Source: an uncultured Selenomonadaceae bacterium (GTDB lineage: Bacteria; Bacillota; Negativicutes; Selenomonadales; Selenomonadaceae). Taken from it: a stretch of 9,308 nt of DNA. The notes under the pieces are model-generated. The model ran no database searches and was not told the DNA's origin. It worked only from the letters and a program-made list of their open reading frames with translations. The DNA lies in assembly GCA_905236595.1 (NCBI GenBank), contig CAJORE010000105.1:1-9308 (forward strand). The letters are read 5' to 3'. This document shows positions 1 through 6,177 of this stretch, in pieces (positions within the stretch are counted from its first letter, which is position 1; each line of letters begins with the position of its first letter). Both the position numbers and the translations under genes were made by a program.

Positions 1-5
1 GCCAT
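1..5 (-). CDS. motB: Start of next gene, probably motB (partial)
   Basis: Only the first five bases are in the window: an ATG at 5..3 and the start of the second codon, GC. The ATG follows the motA stop by 3 nt and is preceded on the minus strand by a strong Shine-Dalgarno AAGAAGGAG, which overlaps the end of motA. A gene beginning here is therefore well supported. Calling it motB rests only on the very common motA-motB order in flagellated bacteria; no diagnostic protein sequence is visible. MotB would be the peptidoglycan-binding stator partner of MotA. Confidence 0.5.
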
Positions 6-8
6 AGC

Positions 9-782
9 TTACTCCTTCTTCAATCCTTCGCGAGCCGATTGCGGAATAAAGACCATAAGTTTGGCCTCGATTGCCGTCGGCGAATCGCCGGCCTGCAACG
101 ACAAAATTCCTTCGATAATCATGCGTCGCTCGCTCACTTCGGATTCGGACATAATCTTCAGCTTATTGGCAAAAGGCAACCACAAAACGTAACCGGTGAA
201 TATACCCAAAATCGTCGCAACGAACGCGGCGGCTATTGAGTGTCCGAGTTTATCAATATCGTTCAAGTTACCAAGCGCCGCGATAAGACCGACCACGGCG
301 CCCAGAACGCCCAACGTCGGCGCGTAAGTTCCCGCTTGCGTAAACATGGAACGTCCTTCGGCGTGACGCTCCTGCATGACCGCAAGTTCCGCATCCAAAA
401 CGTCACTTACAAATTCGGGATCCATGCCGTCGATAACCATCGACAAACCCGTGCGGAAGAACGGATCGTCAATTTCCTGCACTTTGCTTTCAAGTGCCAG
501 GATACCTTCGCGTCGCGCAATTTGCGATAACTCGACGAACATCTGCAAAAGTTCGCCCTTTTCATGAACCGGTGGTTTTTGAATGGTTTTCTTGATGAGA
601 TTGGGAAAATTTTTCATGTGCTCCATTTTGAAGCCAATGAACAAACAACTAAATGTACCGCCGATAATGATAAGAAACGCTGCCGGATTGTTAAGAGCCG
701 AAAGCGGCGCACCTTTCAAGACCATGCCGACGAATACAGACACGATACCCATGCCGATGCCGATAACGGTTGATATTTCCAC
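9..782 (-). CDS. motA: Flagellar motor stator protein MotA
   Basis: MotA forms, with MotB, the inner-membrane ion channel whose ion flow drives the flagellar rotor. The 257-aa length matches the family. Four hydrophobic segments are visible at about residues 3-22, 33-51, 153-172 and 183-203. Between segments 2 and 3 is the long cytoplasmic loop that contacts FliG, with charged residues R90/R91 and E98 in the place of the torque-generating Arg and Glu. Prolines P155 (in TYAPTLG) and P203 (in LWLPFANK) match the conserved prolines at the cytoplasmic ends of the channel helices. The GTG start at 782 is preferred because AAGGGGG lies 10 nt upstream; a TTG 33 nt further out has no such site. A 104-nt gap separates it from the kinase gene upstream. 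A possible -10 (TAGAAT, minus strand, 853-858) sits there without a good -35, so read-through from the hom string and an own promoter both remain possible. ExbB/TolQ-type proteins are the alternative, but the loop and prolines favour MotA. Confidence 0.93.
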   Translation of the reverse strand: MEISTVIGIGMGIVSVFVGMVLKGAPLSALNNPAAFLIIIGGTFSCLFIGFKMEHMKNFPNLIKKTIQKPPVHEKGELLQMFVELSQIARREGILALESKVQEIDDPFFRTGLSMVIDGMDPEFVSDVLDAELAVMQERHAEGRSMFTQAGTYAPTLGVLGAVVGLIAALGNLNDIDKLGHSIAAAFVATILGIFTGYVLWLPFANKLKIMSESEVSERRMIIEGILSLQAGDSPTAIEAKLMVFIPQSAREGLKKE

Positions 783-886
783 GCCAGATGAGCCCCCTTG
801 AAACACACAAAACAAAAATGCTTGTTATTGTCAGCCTGTATGTTTAATTCCTATTCTACAGACGGGCAAAAATTCCTGCCGTTTCT

Positions 887-1630
887 TCATTTTTCCCTCA
901 AACAAAAATCTCCGTCGTACGACATATCCCAAATTTCATCGGCACTGACCGAATCGGCCAACACTCTCTTTACGTTTACGCTGTCGCTGGCCTCGTAAAA
1001 CCTCGTCGCCTCGTCACGCGATACGCCGCCTTGCACCTTGCGCGAAATCAAACGCTCTTTTAGCGTGTCCTCATCGGCGGTAATAAAGAGCGCATAGTCG
1101 GCAAAAGAGCGAAGCGCCGCCCAGCGCAAGTCTTTCAGCAACAGCCAATTCCCTTCAAACAGCACGATGTCTTTGGTTATGGTGTACCCATCCGCAATCG
1201 GGTCGTGCAATTTGCGGCTGTATACGGGCCATTTAACCTCGGCGGCATCGCTTTTAAGTTCGGCGAGTTTTGCCGCCACAGCCTCGACATCAAAAGTCTC
1301 GGCGCTTCCTTTCACATCGCGCAACAAGATTTTCCGTCCGTCGATTTCGGCGTAATTGGCCGCCAAATATGCGTTCGGATAATGAAAGCCGTCCAATCCC
1401 ACCGCCTGCAAGGAGATGCCGCGCTCTTTGGCCAAACTCTCCAAAAACAAAGTCAACGTTGATTTTCCCGTAGCCGGAGGCGCGGCGACAAAAATGATAT
1501 TGCGCCCATCATTCTTCGGCAATTTTGCTATGCGCTCAATAAACGGCACAAACAAATTTTGCACCGTTTCATCGTTAAACCGAACCTGTTGCGCCAACGA
1601 ATTGACGACAATGTTATACTCTTTCCACAT
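887..1630 (-). CDS. P-loop small-molecule kinase, YggC/FrcK-like (uridine kinase/PRK superfamily)
   Basis: Predicted cytosolic kinase of 247 aa that transfers phosphate from ATP to a small molecule; the substrate cannot be read from sequence (nucleoside, sugar or pantothenate-like). The Walker A motif is at residues 50-58, APPATGKST, with Ala where the classical loop has its first Gly. It is followed by GLDGFHYPN, the DGFH-type substrate and magnesium motif of this superfamily, then VYSRKLHDP, then VLFEGNWLLL (Walker-B-like with Glu), and a lid region RLISRKVQGG leading to the ASDSVN segment typical of YggC/FrcK-type kinases. Two ATGs occur in tandem. The one at 1630 has GGAG six bases upstream and is preferred; the one at 1633 overlaps the stop of the YbjN-like gene as TAATG. 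The start codon therefore almost abuts that gene and coupling is likely. It is last before the 104-nt gap to motA. The superfamily call is firm, the function is not. Confidence 0.85.
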   Translation of the reverse strand: MWKEYNIVVNSLAQQVRFNDETVQNLFVPFIERIAKLPKNDGRNIIFVAAPPATGKSTLTLFLESLAKERGISLQAVGLDGFHYPNAYLAANYAEIDGRKILLRDVKGSAETFDVEAVAAKLAELKSDAAEVKWPVYSRKLHDPIADGYTITKDIVLFEGNWLLLKDLRWAALRSFADYALFITADEDTLKERLISRKVQGGVSRDEATRFYEASDSVNVKRVLADSVSADEIWDMSYDGDFCLREK

Positions 1631-1632
1631 CA

Positions 1633-2067
1633 TTAGCTCCAAACCGACTGCATGATAGATTTATATGTGTCCGTAAGATGCTGGATAATGACATCCAACA
1701 TGGCGTAAACCAAGTCGCCCAACTCGTCGGTTTCGCGCCCGACGATGCAAACGTCAAGCATTAAGGCGCCGTTTTCGTCAAAATAATACTTAAATGCTTT
1801 GTATTTGCGATTTTGCTCCGAAGCAAACCGCAAAACCGCAAGTTCGTTGTCTTTAGACAGCGCTTGCGGCGCAATCTGCACCCGCACTATGCCGTAAATC
1901 GTCTTGTCAAAGACAATCACCGTAGGCAAAAAATTGCCGTGAATGTCAATACGCGAGCGAAACAATACCGTTTCCCACTCATCATCCTTCACTTCTTCGA
2001 CGGCAAAAACTTTTTCGATTTTTTTATCGTCCAAATATTTTTGGAATATTTCGGCTTTGTTGTTCAT
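1633..2067 (-). CDS. YbjN-like / type III secretion chaperone-like small protein
   Basis: A 144-aa soluble protein with no signal peptide, membrane segment or cysteine cluster. It alternates helices and strands: an N-terminal helix (AEIFQKYLDD), strands around EWETVLFRSRIDIHG and TVIVFDKTIYGIVRVQIA, a basic middle segment (EQNRKYKAFKYYFDENG), and a C-terminal helix. This is the look of the YbjN fold (similar to class I secretion chaperones). I infer the family from pattern only and assign no biochemical role. The ATG at 2067 has GGAGG seven bases upstream, lying within the last codons of the cca-like gene, and shares one base with that gene's TAA stop. This arrangement strongly suggests translational coupling. 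An ATG 54 nt upstream in frame lacks such support. The kinase gene begins within a few bases of this gene's stop, so the two may be functionally paired. Confidence 0.72.
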   Translation of the reverse strand: MNNKAEIFQKYLDDKKIEKVFAVEEVKDDEWETVLFRSRIDIHGNFLPTVIVFDKTIYGIVRVQIAPQALSKDNELAVLRFASEQNRKYKAFKYYFDENGALMLDVCIVGRETDELGDLVYAMLDVIIQHLTDTYKSIMQSVWS

Positions 2068-3299
2068 TAAAATTCCTCCGTAAGCTTCGTAAAAATTCGC
2101 ACCCGCTGGGTTGTTATCCATTGCCCAATGGCGTCACCTTTGAATTCGGGCGGTGCGTCGCTCCCCTTTACCGCCGAAAGCGCCGCCATAATCTTTTCGC
2201 CCTCCGCCAAATAATCGGGGACAGCGCCGTTATCGGCAGCGATACAGGCGTTAAAACCGGCAAGCCCCAAGGACGATCCGCAAACCCTCGTAAGCAGTTC
2301 GACCTTTTTCCCGGGCTTTTGCAGACGCGGCGCCCGCATATGTTCGGCAATAACAAGCCGCGCCGCCTGCAAAAAAATTTTCGGCAATGTCATACGTTCG
2401 TTCCATGCCGCCAAAACCTGCAACCCCCGTGTCTCATGGCCATAATGATGCGGCAACATGGATCGCGGCGTCACCCCTTTGCCCAAGTCATGCGCCAACG
2501 CGGCAAAACGCGTCGGCAAATCGGCGGTGGCGGCGGCGACTTGGTCAAGCACGATCATTGTATGATTAAACGCATCACCCTCGGGATGGTACACAACGGG
2601 TTGTGTTTTGCCGATAAGCGCAAAAATTTCCGGGAAAGTCTCCCGCAAAATTTTCCCGCGCCGCAATGCACAAAAAAAAAGCGACGGGCGGGCGGTTTTT
2701 AATGCACGCATCATCTCTGCACAAAACCGCTCCGTCGGTTCACCGGCTATTTCGGCGGCACATTGCGCCATATAGCCGTAAGTCCCATCGTCTATGACAA
2801 AATCAAATTCAGCGGCTTGACGCGCCGCCCGCAACGAACGCACGGGGTCATCAACAAAATGCGCACCGACGGCGCGAATCTTTTTGGCGGCTATATCTTT
2901 TCTCCCGCCAAAAAGATCGATAATCTGCCCCGTCGTCAAATCAAGCGCCATAGCATTCATGGTCGTATCACGCCGCCAAAGATCATCGCGTATGGTAACC
3001 GTGGGATCGCACAACGCCTTAAAGCCGCGATAACCCGTGCCGCATTTTTTTTCCGTTCGAGCGAAAGCCACCTCGCACGCCCGCTCGTCAATATCAACGA
3101 GATACACGGGAAAACACTTGCCCACTCGTTTGGCATCATCGGCAAACAACATCCGAAAATCATCTTCCGTCAGCTGTGCCACGCAATAATCCTTGTCCTT
3201 TGGTGTGACGCCGCGAATCATATCCCGTACAAAACCGCCCACAACATAAACATTGCCGCCCGCCGCCGTTACGCGACGAACAAATTCCCGTTCCGTCAA
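2067..3299 (-). CDS. cca: tRNA nucleotidyltransferase (CCA-adding) with HD domain, E. coli-type
   Basis: Predicted to add or repair the CCA end of tRNA using CTP and ATP, in the cytosol. At 410 aa it matches the HD-containing E. coli Cca (about 412). Class II nucleotidyltransferase motifs occur in order: GGFVRD at residues 21-26, the metal-binding DKD at 35-37, a TEKKCGTGYRGF stretch aligning with the E. coli SGSGYTGF region, RRDTTMNAMA, and the nucleotide-template motif as DDPVR (family usually EDxxR). EPTERF and FPEIFALIG follow, then the HD phosphohydrolase domain with AHDLGKG (H270/D271) and HYGHETRG. The start is taken as the TTG at 3299, which overlaps the TGA of the upstream gene as TTGA. 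It gives the family length and begins five codons before the first helix; a longer TTG start at 3353 would overlap the neighbour by 58 nt. The SD is weak (GGGCGG), consistent with coupling. A poly(A) polymerase or A-adding enzyme is the main alternative, as motifs do not separate these cleanly. Confidence 0.87.
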   Translation of the reverse strand: MTEREFVRRVTAAGGNVYVVGGFVRDMIRGVTPKDKDYCVAQLTEDDFRMLFADDAKRVGKCFPVYLVDIDERACEVAFARTEKKCGTGYRGFKALCDPTVTIRDDLWRRDTTMNAMALDLTTGQIIDLFGGRKDIAAKKIRAVGAHFVDDPVRSLRAARQAAEFDFVIDDGTYGYMAQCAAEIAGEPTERFCAEMMRALKTARPSLFFCALRRGKILRETFPEIFALIGKTQPVVYHPEGDAFNHTMIVLDQVAAATADLPTRFAALAHDLGKGVTPRSMLPHHYGHETRGLQVLAAWNERMTLPKIFLQAARLVIAEHMRAPRLQKPGKKVELLTRVCGSSLGLAGFNACIAADNGAVPDYLAEGEKIMAALSAVKGSDAPPEFKGDAIGQWITTQRVRIFTKLTEEF

Positions 3300-3643
3300 A
3301 GAATTACCGCCCGATTGTCCAAAATAACCTTGCCGGGCGCACAAGCCGGACAATCACAATAAGCGCCGCCGTTTTTCTTGACCTCTTTGGCGTGAGCCGC
3401 CAAACCCGCCGCCGTTTCGGCACCGAATTTTTCCGCACCGGCCGCCGATTCAAAAAAGCCGATCACCGCATCAATCGGCATAACGTCCGCTTCCAATTCG
3501 GCCACAAGCGATTTGGCCGCTTCCTTTTCCTTCTCCGTCCCCAACGAAGATAAATATTCTTCGCTTACAGCCTTAAGTTCGGCACAACAACTCGGCGCCT
3601 CCGCCACGGCCTTAACTTTTTCGATAACTGCTTGTTTAGTCAC
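3296..3643 (-). CDS. Small Cys-rich protein of unknown function
   Basis: A 115-aa, mostly helical and Glu/Ala/Lys-rich cytosolic protein. It has five cysteines in two groups: an adjacent pair at 19-20 (PSCCAE) and a CxCxxC cluster at 96-101 (YCDCPAC) near the C-terminus. This spacing suggests binding of a metal such as zinc or iron, or redox chemistry, but that is inference. I recall similar proteins in Negativicutes genomes carrying a 'molecular chaperone Hsp90' label; nothing here resembles the Hsp90 ATPase (GHKL) domain, so I would not use that name. The GTG start at 3643 has AAGGAG 10 nt upstream. The gene sits 37 nt after thrB and overlaps the cca-like start by 4 nt (TTGA), which places it in the hom operon and suggests coupling with the tRNA enzyme. 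Confidence 0.8.
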   Translation of the reverse strand: MTKQAVIEKVKAVAEAPSCCAELKAVSEEYLSSLGTEKEKEAAKSLVAELEADVMPIDAVIGFFESAAGAEKFGAETAAGLAAHAKEVKKNGGAYCDCPACAPGKVILDNRAVIL

Positions 3644-3680
3644 GATAAAAATACTCCTTCCGGTTGCTTACGGACATTCC

Positions 3681-4604
3681 CTAACGATTAACAATATGTG
3701 CGCCGTGATTATCGACGCCAAGAACCATTATGCGCGCCGCGACGCCGTTTGCGGCAAACGCGCCTTTCATGGCCTCACCAACGGCAACGGCGTCGATGCG
3801 TCCGCTACAATACGCCATTACCGTAGGACCTGCCCCGGACAAAACCGCGCCCAAAGCCCCGGTCGTCTTGGCGGCGACAATAACGTCATTTAACCCCGGC
3901 ACCAATTTTTCGCGGTACTGCTGATGCATGGCATCATTAAGCCCCAAACTTACGAACCGTTCACTGCCATTCATAAGTCCCGCCACAAGCATCGCGGCAT
4001 GGCCTATATTATAAACGGCATCTTCCCGGGCGACATTTTGCGGCAAAACATCCCGCGCCTCCCGCGTCGGGAGGTGAAAATCCGGTATCGCCGCCACCAA
4101 CCGCAACCGCAACTTCGGCAAAAAAGTAAAACAATGCGCCTTGCCATTTTCCGTTACATTGACGGTAAAGCCGCCGTAAATGGCCGGAGCGACATTATCG
4201 GGGTGTCCTTCTATTTGAGTTGCTATATTAAGAAGCTCGCCGCGGTTGAAGTGATTGCCAATGATGACATTTGCCGCCTTCAACCCGCAAACAATCGCGG
4301 CGGCCGACGAACCTATCCCCCGCGAAAGCGGTACGGCATTTTTCATCCTCAACTGCCCGCCGGAAAAATAATTTTCCGCGCCGGCTTGTTTTAACAAGAA
4401 ACGCACACTACTCCACACGATATTTTGTTCGTCACGCGGAATATTGCCCGCGCCTTCTCCCTCCACGGATATATCAAGCGTAGGCTCGTCGGTAAGTGTC
4501 AACGTCAATTCGTTGTAAAGATCGAGTGCCACGCCCAAGACATCAAAACCTGCGCCGCAATTTGCGCTGGTGGCGGGTACTCTTACGGTTATGCTTCTTC
4601 TCAT
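3681..4604 (-). CDS. thrB: Homoserine kinase
   Basis: Phosphorylates L-homoserine with ATP to O-phospho-L-homoserine, the substrate of threonine synthase. At 307 aa it has the normal length for this GHMP-family kinase. All three family motifs are visible: PATSANCGAGFD at residues 10-21, the ATP-binding PLSRGIGSSAAA at 92-103, and the C-terminal GAVLSGAGPTVMAY at 252-265. EGHPDNVAP at 132-140 is also typical of ThrB. The ATG at 4604 is chosen because GGGAGGT precedes it by seven bases and the protein starts directly with the first strand; an ATG 27 nt upstream would put the SD inside the coding region. It follows hom by 60 nt. The SD lies at the edge of a small palindrome that might modulate initiation. 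thrC is not adjacent, unlike in many hom-thrC-thrB operons. Confidence 0.96.
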   Translation of the reverse strand: MRRSITVRVPATSANCGAGFDVLGVALDLYNELTLTLTDEPTLDISVEGEGAGNIPRDEQNIVWSSVRFLLKQAGAENYFSGGQLRMKNAVPLSRGIGSSAAAIVCGLKAANVIIGNHFNRGELLNIATQIEGHPDNVAPAIYGGFTVNVTENGKAHCFTFLPKLRLRLVAAIPDFHLPTREARDVLPQNVAREDAVYNIGHAAMLVAGLMNGSERFVSLGLNDAMHQQYREKLVPGLNDVIVAAKTTGALGAVLSGAGPTVMAYCSGRIDAVAVGEAMKGAFAANGVAARIMVLGVDNHGAHIVNR

Positions 4605-4614
4605 GGTGATTACC

Positions 4615-4627
4615 TCCCACCGTGGGA
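4615..4627 (-). promoter_or_regulatory. Small palindrome overlapping the thrB ribosome binding site
   Basis: TCCCAC, one base, GTGGGA forms a perfect 6-bp palindrome. As RNA it could fold with five pairs and a CGG triloop. The right arm on the minus strand includes the first bases of the thrB Shine-Dalgarno GGGAGG, so folding would partly mask it. Such a short stem is only moderately stable, and a role in tuning thrB translation relative to hom is inference. Confidence 0.3.
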
Positions 4628-4664
4628 TCATTTTGGGGGCTTGCTAAACAAGTCCATGCTTCCA

Positions 4665-5957
4665 TCAGCCATCTTCAACGCGAATTACGTTTTTAATCTC
4701 ATCGACCACCGACAGACTCTTCAACTTATCAAGCGCCGTGCTTATACTCTTATGCGAAACGCTGTGAGTTACCGCGACGATTTCGGCCTTGCCGGGAACC
4801 TCGCGCTTTGTTTGCATTACTGATTTCAAACTTACCTGGCTATTGCCGAATGCCGTAGCGATTGCTCCCAGCACCCCGGGTTTGTCATCCACCAACAAGC
4901 GCACATAATAACCCGACACCGTATCATCTATGGGACAAATCTTCTTATCGGTCACATACACACTTCCCGAAGGCACCGTAAAACCATCGGCAATGCCTTT
5001 GGCCACTTCGATTATGTCTGCTGTTACCGCCGACGCCGTCGGCAAAGAGCCGGCGCCCTGCCCGTAAAACATCGCCTCGCCCACGGCATTGCCGCGAATA
5101 AATATCGCATTAAAAACTCCGTTGACTGCCGCCAAAGGGTGCGTCTTCGGCAAAAAAGTCGGGTGAACGCTCACCTCGACACCCTTTTCCTCCCGACAAT
5201 CACGCCCCACGGCAAGCAATTTAATGACGTAACCCAGTTCCTTGGCGTACTCAATATCAAGCGGCTTTATGCCGCGAATACCGGTAACGTGTACATCCTT
5301 CAAAGAAACGTGCGTACCGAAGGCCAACGATGCCAAAATAGCCGCCTTGCGCGCCGCATCAAGTCCGTCCACATCGGCGGTGGGGTCGGCCTCGGCGTAT
5401 CCCAAATCCTGCGCTTCCTTCAAGACTGAAGCAAAATCCGCCCGCGTTTCATGCATCTTGGTCAGCATATAATTGGTCGTACCGTTGACTATGCCGATGA
5501 TTTCCGTTATGCGGTTAGCCGAAAGCGAAACTTTAAGCGGTAGGATAATGGGAATCCCGCCGCCGACGCTGGCTTCAAACATAAAACGAACGCCGTTCTT
5601 TTCAGCAAGCGCAACAAGTTCACGTCCGTATTCGGCAACAACATCTTTATTGGCGGTAACAACGTGCTTCTTGGCCATAAGCGCCCGACGCATATAATCG
5701 TAAGCAGGATTTATCCCGCCCATAAGTTCAACGACAATGCTTATCTCATCGTCGCGCAAAATATCCTCAATCGAATCGGTGACATTAAAACCGTTCAATT
5801 CCGGCCGCGGCTTACTGACATCGCGAACCAAAACGGTCTTCATCGTCACGGCGGCATGAGCGCGGGCGGCGATAATGGCGCCGTTTTCGGCAAAAACGCG
5901 TATTACACCCGTCCCGACTGTCCCCGCTCCCAACAAAGCCGCTTTTATATTCTCCAT
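4665..5957 (-). CDS. hom: Homoserine dehydrogenase with C-terminal ACT domain
   Basis: Reduces aspartate-4-semialdehyde to L-homoserine with NAD(P)H, the branch-point step toward threonine and methionine. The 430-aa protein has three parts. The N-terminal Rossmann fold carries GAGTVGTG at residues 10-17. The catalytic and dimer region contains VVTANKDVVA with its lysine, VNGTTNYML, and the family signature AEADPTADVDGLDAARK, whose Asp and Lys are catalytic. From about residue 347 an ACT domain follows, containing KPGVLGAIATAFG, the usual place where threonine binds for feedback inhibition. The ATG at 5957 has a near-perfect AAGGAGG, seven bases upstream. It is first in the minus-strand string and divergent from cheV. 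The upstream DNA contains a terminator-like hairpin and an overlapping promoter candidate, listed separately. This is the monofunctional form, not fused to aspartokinase. Confidence 0.97.
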   Translation of the reverse strand: MENIKAALLGAGTVGTGVIRVFAENGAIIAARAHAAVTMKTVLVRDVSKPRPELNGFNVTDSIEDILRDDEISIVVELMGGINPAYDYMRRALMAKKHVVTANKDVVAEYGRELVALAEKNGVRFMFEASVGGGIPIILPLKVSLSANRITEIIGIVNGTTNYMLTKMHETRADFASVLKEAQDLGYAEADPTADVDGLDAARKAAILASLAFGTHVSLKDVHVTGIRGIKPLDIEYAKELGYVIKLLAVGRDCREEKGVEVSVHPTFLPKTHPLAAVNGVFNAIFIRGNAVGEAMFYGQGAGSLPTASAVTADIIEVAKGIADGFTVPSGSVYVTDKKICPIDDTVSGYYVRLLVDDKPGVLGAIATAFGNSQVSLKSVMQTKREVPGKAEIVAVTHSVSHKSISTALDKLKSLSVVDEIKNVIRVEDG

Positions 5958-5978
5958 GGTAAATCCTCCTTATCGGCT

Positions 5979-6007
5979 ATTTTACACAAAAAAACGTCTT
6001 TTAGCAA
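5979..6007 (-). promoter_or_regulatory. Candidate sigma-A promoter for hom
   Basis: On the minus strand, TTGCTA (6007-6002) and TAAAAT (5984-5979) are separated by exactly 17 bases. The -10 matches TATAAT at five of six positions; the -35 keeps the TTG. Transcription would start near 5972, only a base or two before the hom Shine-Dalgarno, giving an unusually short leader. The -35 lies in the loop of the adjacent hairpin and the T-run is its spacer, so promoter and terminator readings compete. Confidence 0.4.
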
Positions 6008-6012
6008 GACGC
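5987..6012 (-). terminator. Hairpin plus T-run upstream of hom (terminator or attenuator candidate)
   Basis: On the minus strand CGTCTT, loop GCTAA, AAGACG forms a perfect 6-bp stem, extendable to nine by G-U and A-U pairs at its base, followed immediately by seven T residues. It has the form of an intrinsic terminator reading toward hom. There is no T-run on the other side, so it would not stop plus-strand transcripts. No minus-strand gene precedes it before the divergent cheV. If it works, it would terminate a hom leader transcript (attenuation) or antisense transcription from cheV. The stem is short and AT-containing, and a promoter candidate overlaps it. Confidence 0.4.
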
Positions 6013-6057
6013 TTGAAGTTATGCCCGCGAAAATTTTCTTTGTGACAGGCAGGAATT

Positions 6058-6070
6058 TTGCCAAAGGCAA
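6058..6070. repeat. Short perfect inverted repeat TTGCC-AAA-GGCAA
   Basis: Five-base arms around a three-base centre, in the hom/cheV divergent region about 108 nt before the cheV start. It could be a regulator's operator half-sites or a minor hairpin. It is short enough to arise by chance, and nothing identifies a protein that binds it. Confidence 0.3.
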
Positions 6071-6081
6071 CGAATAGGAAC

Positions 6082-6122
6082 TGTCGGTATAAAATCGTCA
6101 TGAGATTTTTGCATAACCGACA
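6082..6122. repeat. 41-nt interrupted inverted repeat in the hom/cheV divergent region
   Basis: Outer arms TGTCGGT (6082-6088) and ACCGACA (6116-6122) pair perfectly over seven bases. Inner arms AAAATC (6091-6096) and GATTTT (6104-6109) pair over six, around a seven-base loop GTCATGA. The interior spacers are asymmetric (2 versus 6 bases) and could give two more pairs. As RNA it could fold in either direction. On the plus strand a run of seven T begins nine bases beyond it, further than usual for an intrinsic terminator. It may be a leader structure of cheV or of hom. Confidence 0.5.
6088..6095 (+). promoter_or_regulatory. Weak -10-like element for cheV
   Basis: TATAAAAT lies about 80 nt before the cheV start and contains two overlapping five-of-six matches to a sigma-A -10. 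No credible -35 lies 16-18 nt upstream, and the element falls inside the inverted repeat. This is the best plus-strand promoter candidate I can see, but it is weak. Confidence 0.2.
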
Positions 6123-6177
6123 TACATCAGCTTTTTTTGCGACAAACAAAATAATCCGAATTTATGGGGGCGGTTTA

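Noticed and set aside
783..815. Longer motA start (TTG at 815)
   Set aside because: The extra 11 residues cover the AAGGGGG site and have no SD of their own; GTG at 782 gives the standard MotA N-terminus.
840..880. Weak hairpin after the kinase gene as a terminator before motA
   Set aside because: The stem is four to five pairs with a bulge and the T-run lies in the loop, so it does not form an intrinsic terminator.
2763..3362. Long plus-strand open frame of 199 codons opposite cca
   Set aside because: It is fully antisense to a conserved enzyme, shows no recognisable motif or SD, and is the usual shadow of biased codon use.
5970..5977. GCCGATAA just upstream of the hom SD, an exact match to a flagellar sigma-28 -10
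   Set aside because: No TAAA-type -35 lies at 15-16 nt, and transcription would start beyond the SD. Probably chance.
6062..6090. Possible sigma-28 promoter for cheV (CAAA ... GTCGGTAT)
   Set aside because: The spacing is 17, both boxes are imperfect, and the -10 forms one arm of the inverted repeat; too weak to list.
6019..6123. Minus-strand 34-codon ORF ending just before the hom hairpin, as a possible leader peptide
   Set aside because: It has only one threonine, no run of regulatory codons and no good SD. The position is suggestive but the content does not fit classical attenuation.
5958..6177. T-box, SAM or cyclic-di-GMP riboswitch in the hom/cheV intergenic region
   Set aside because: None of the conserved core sequences of these classes was found on either strand.
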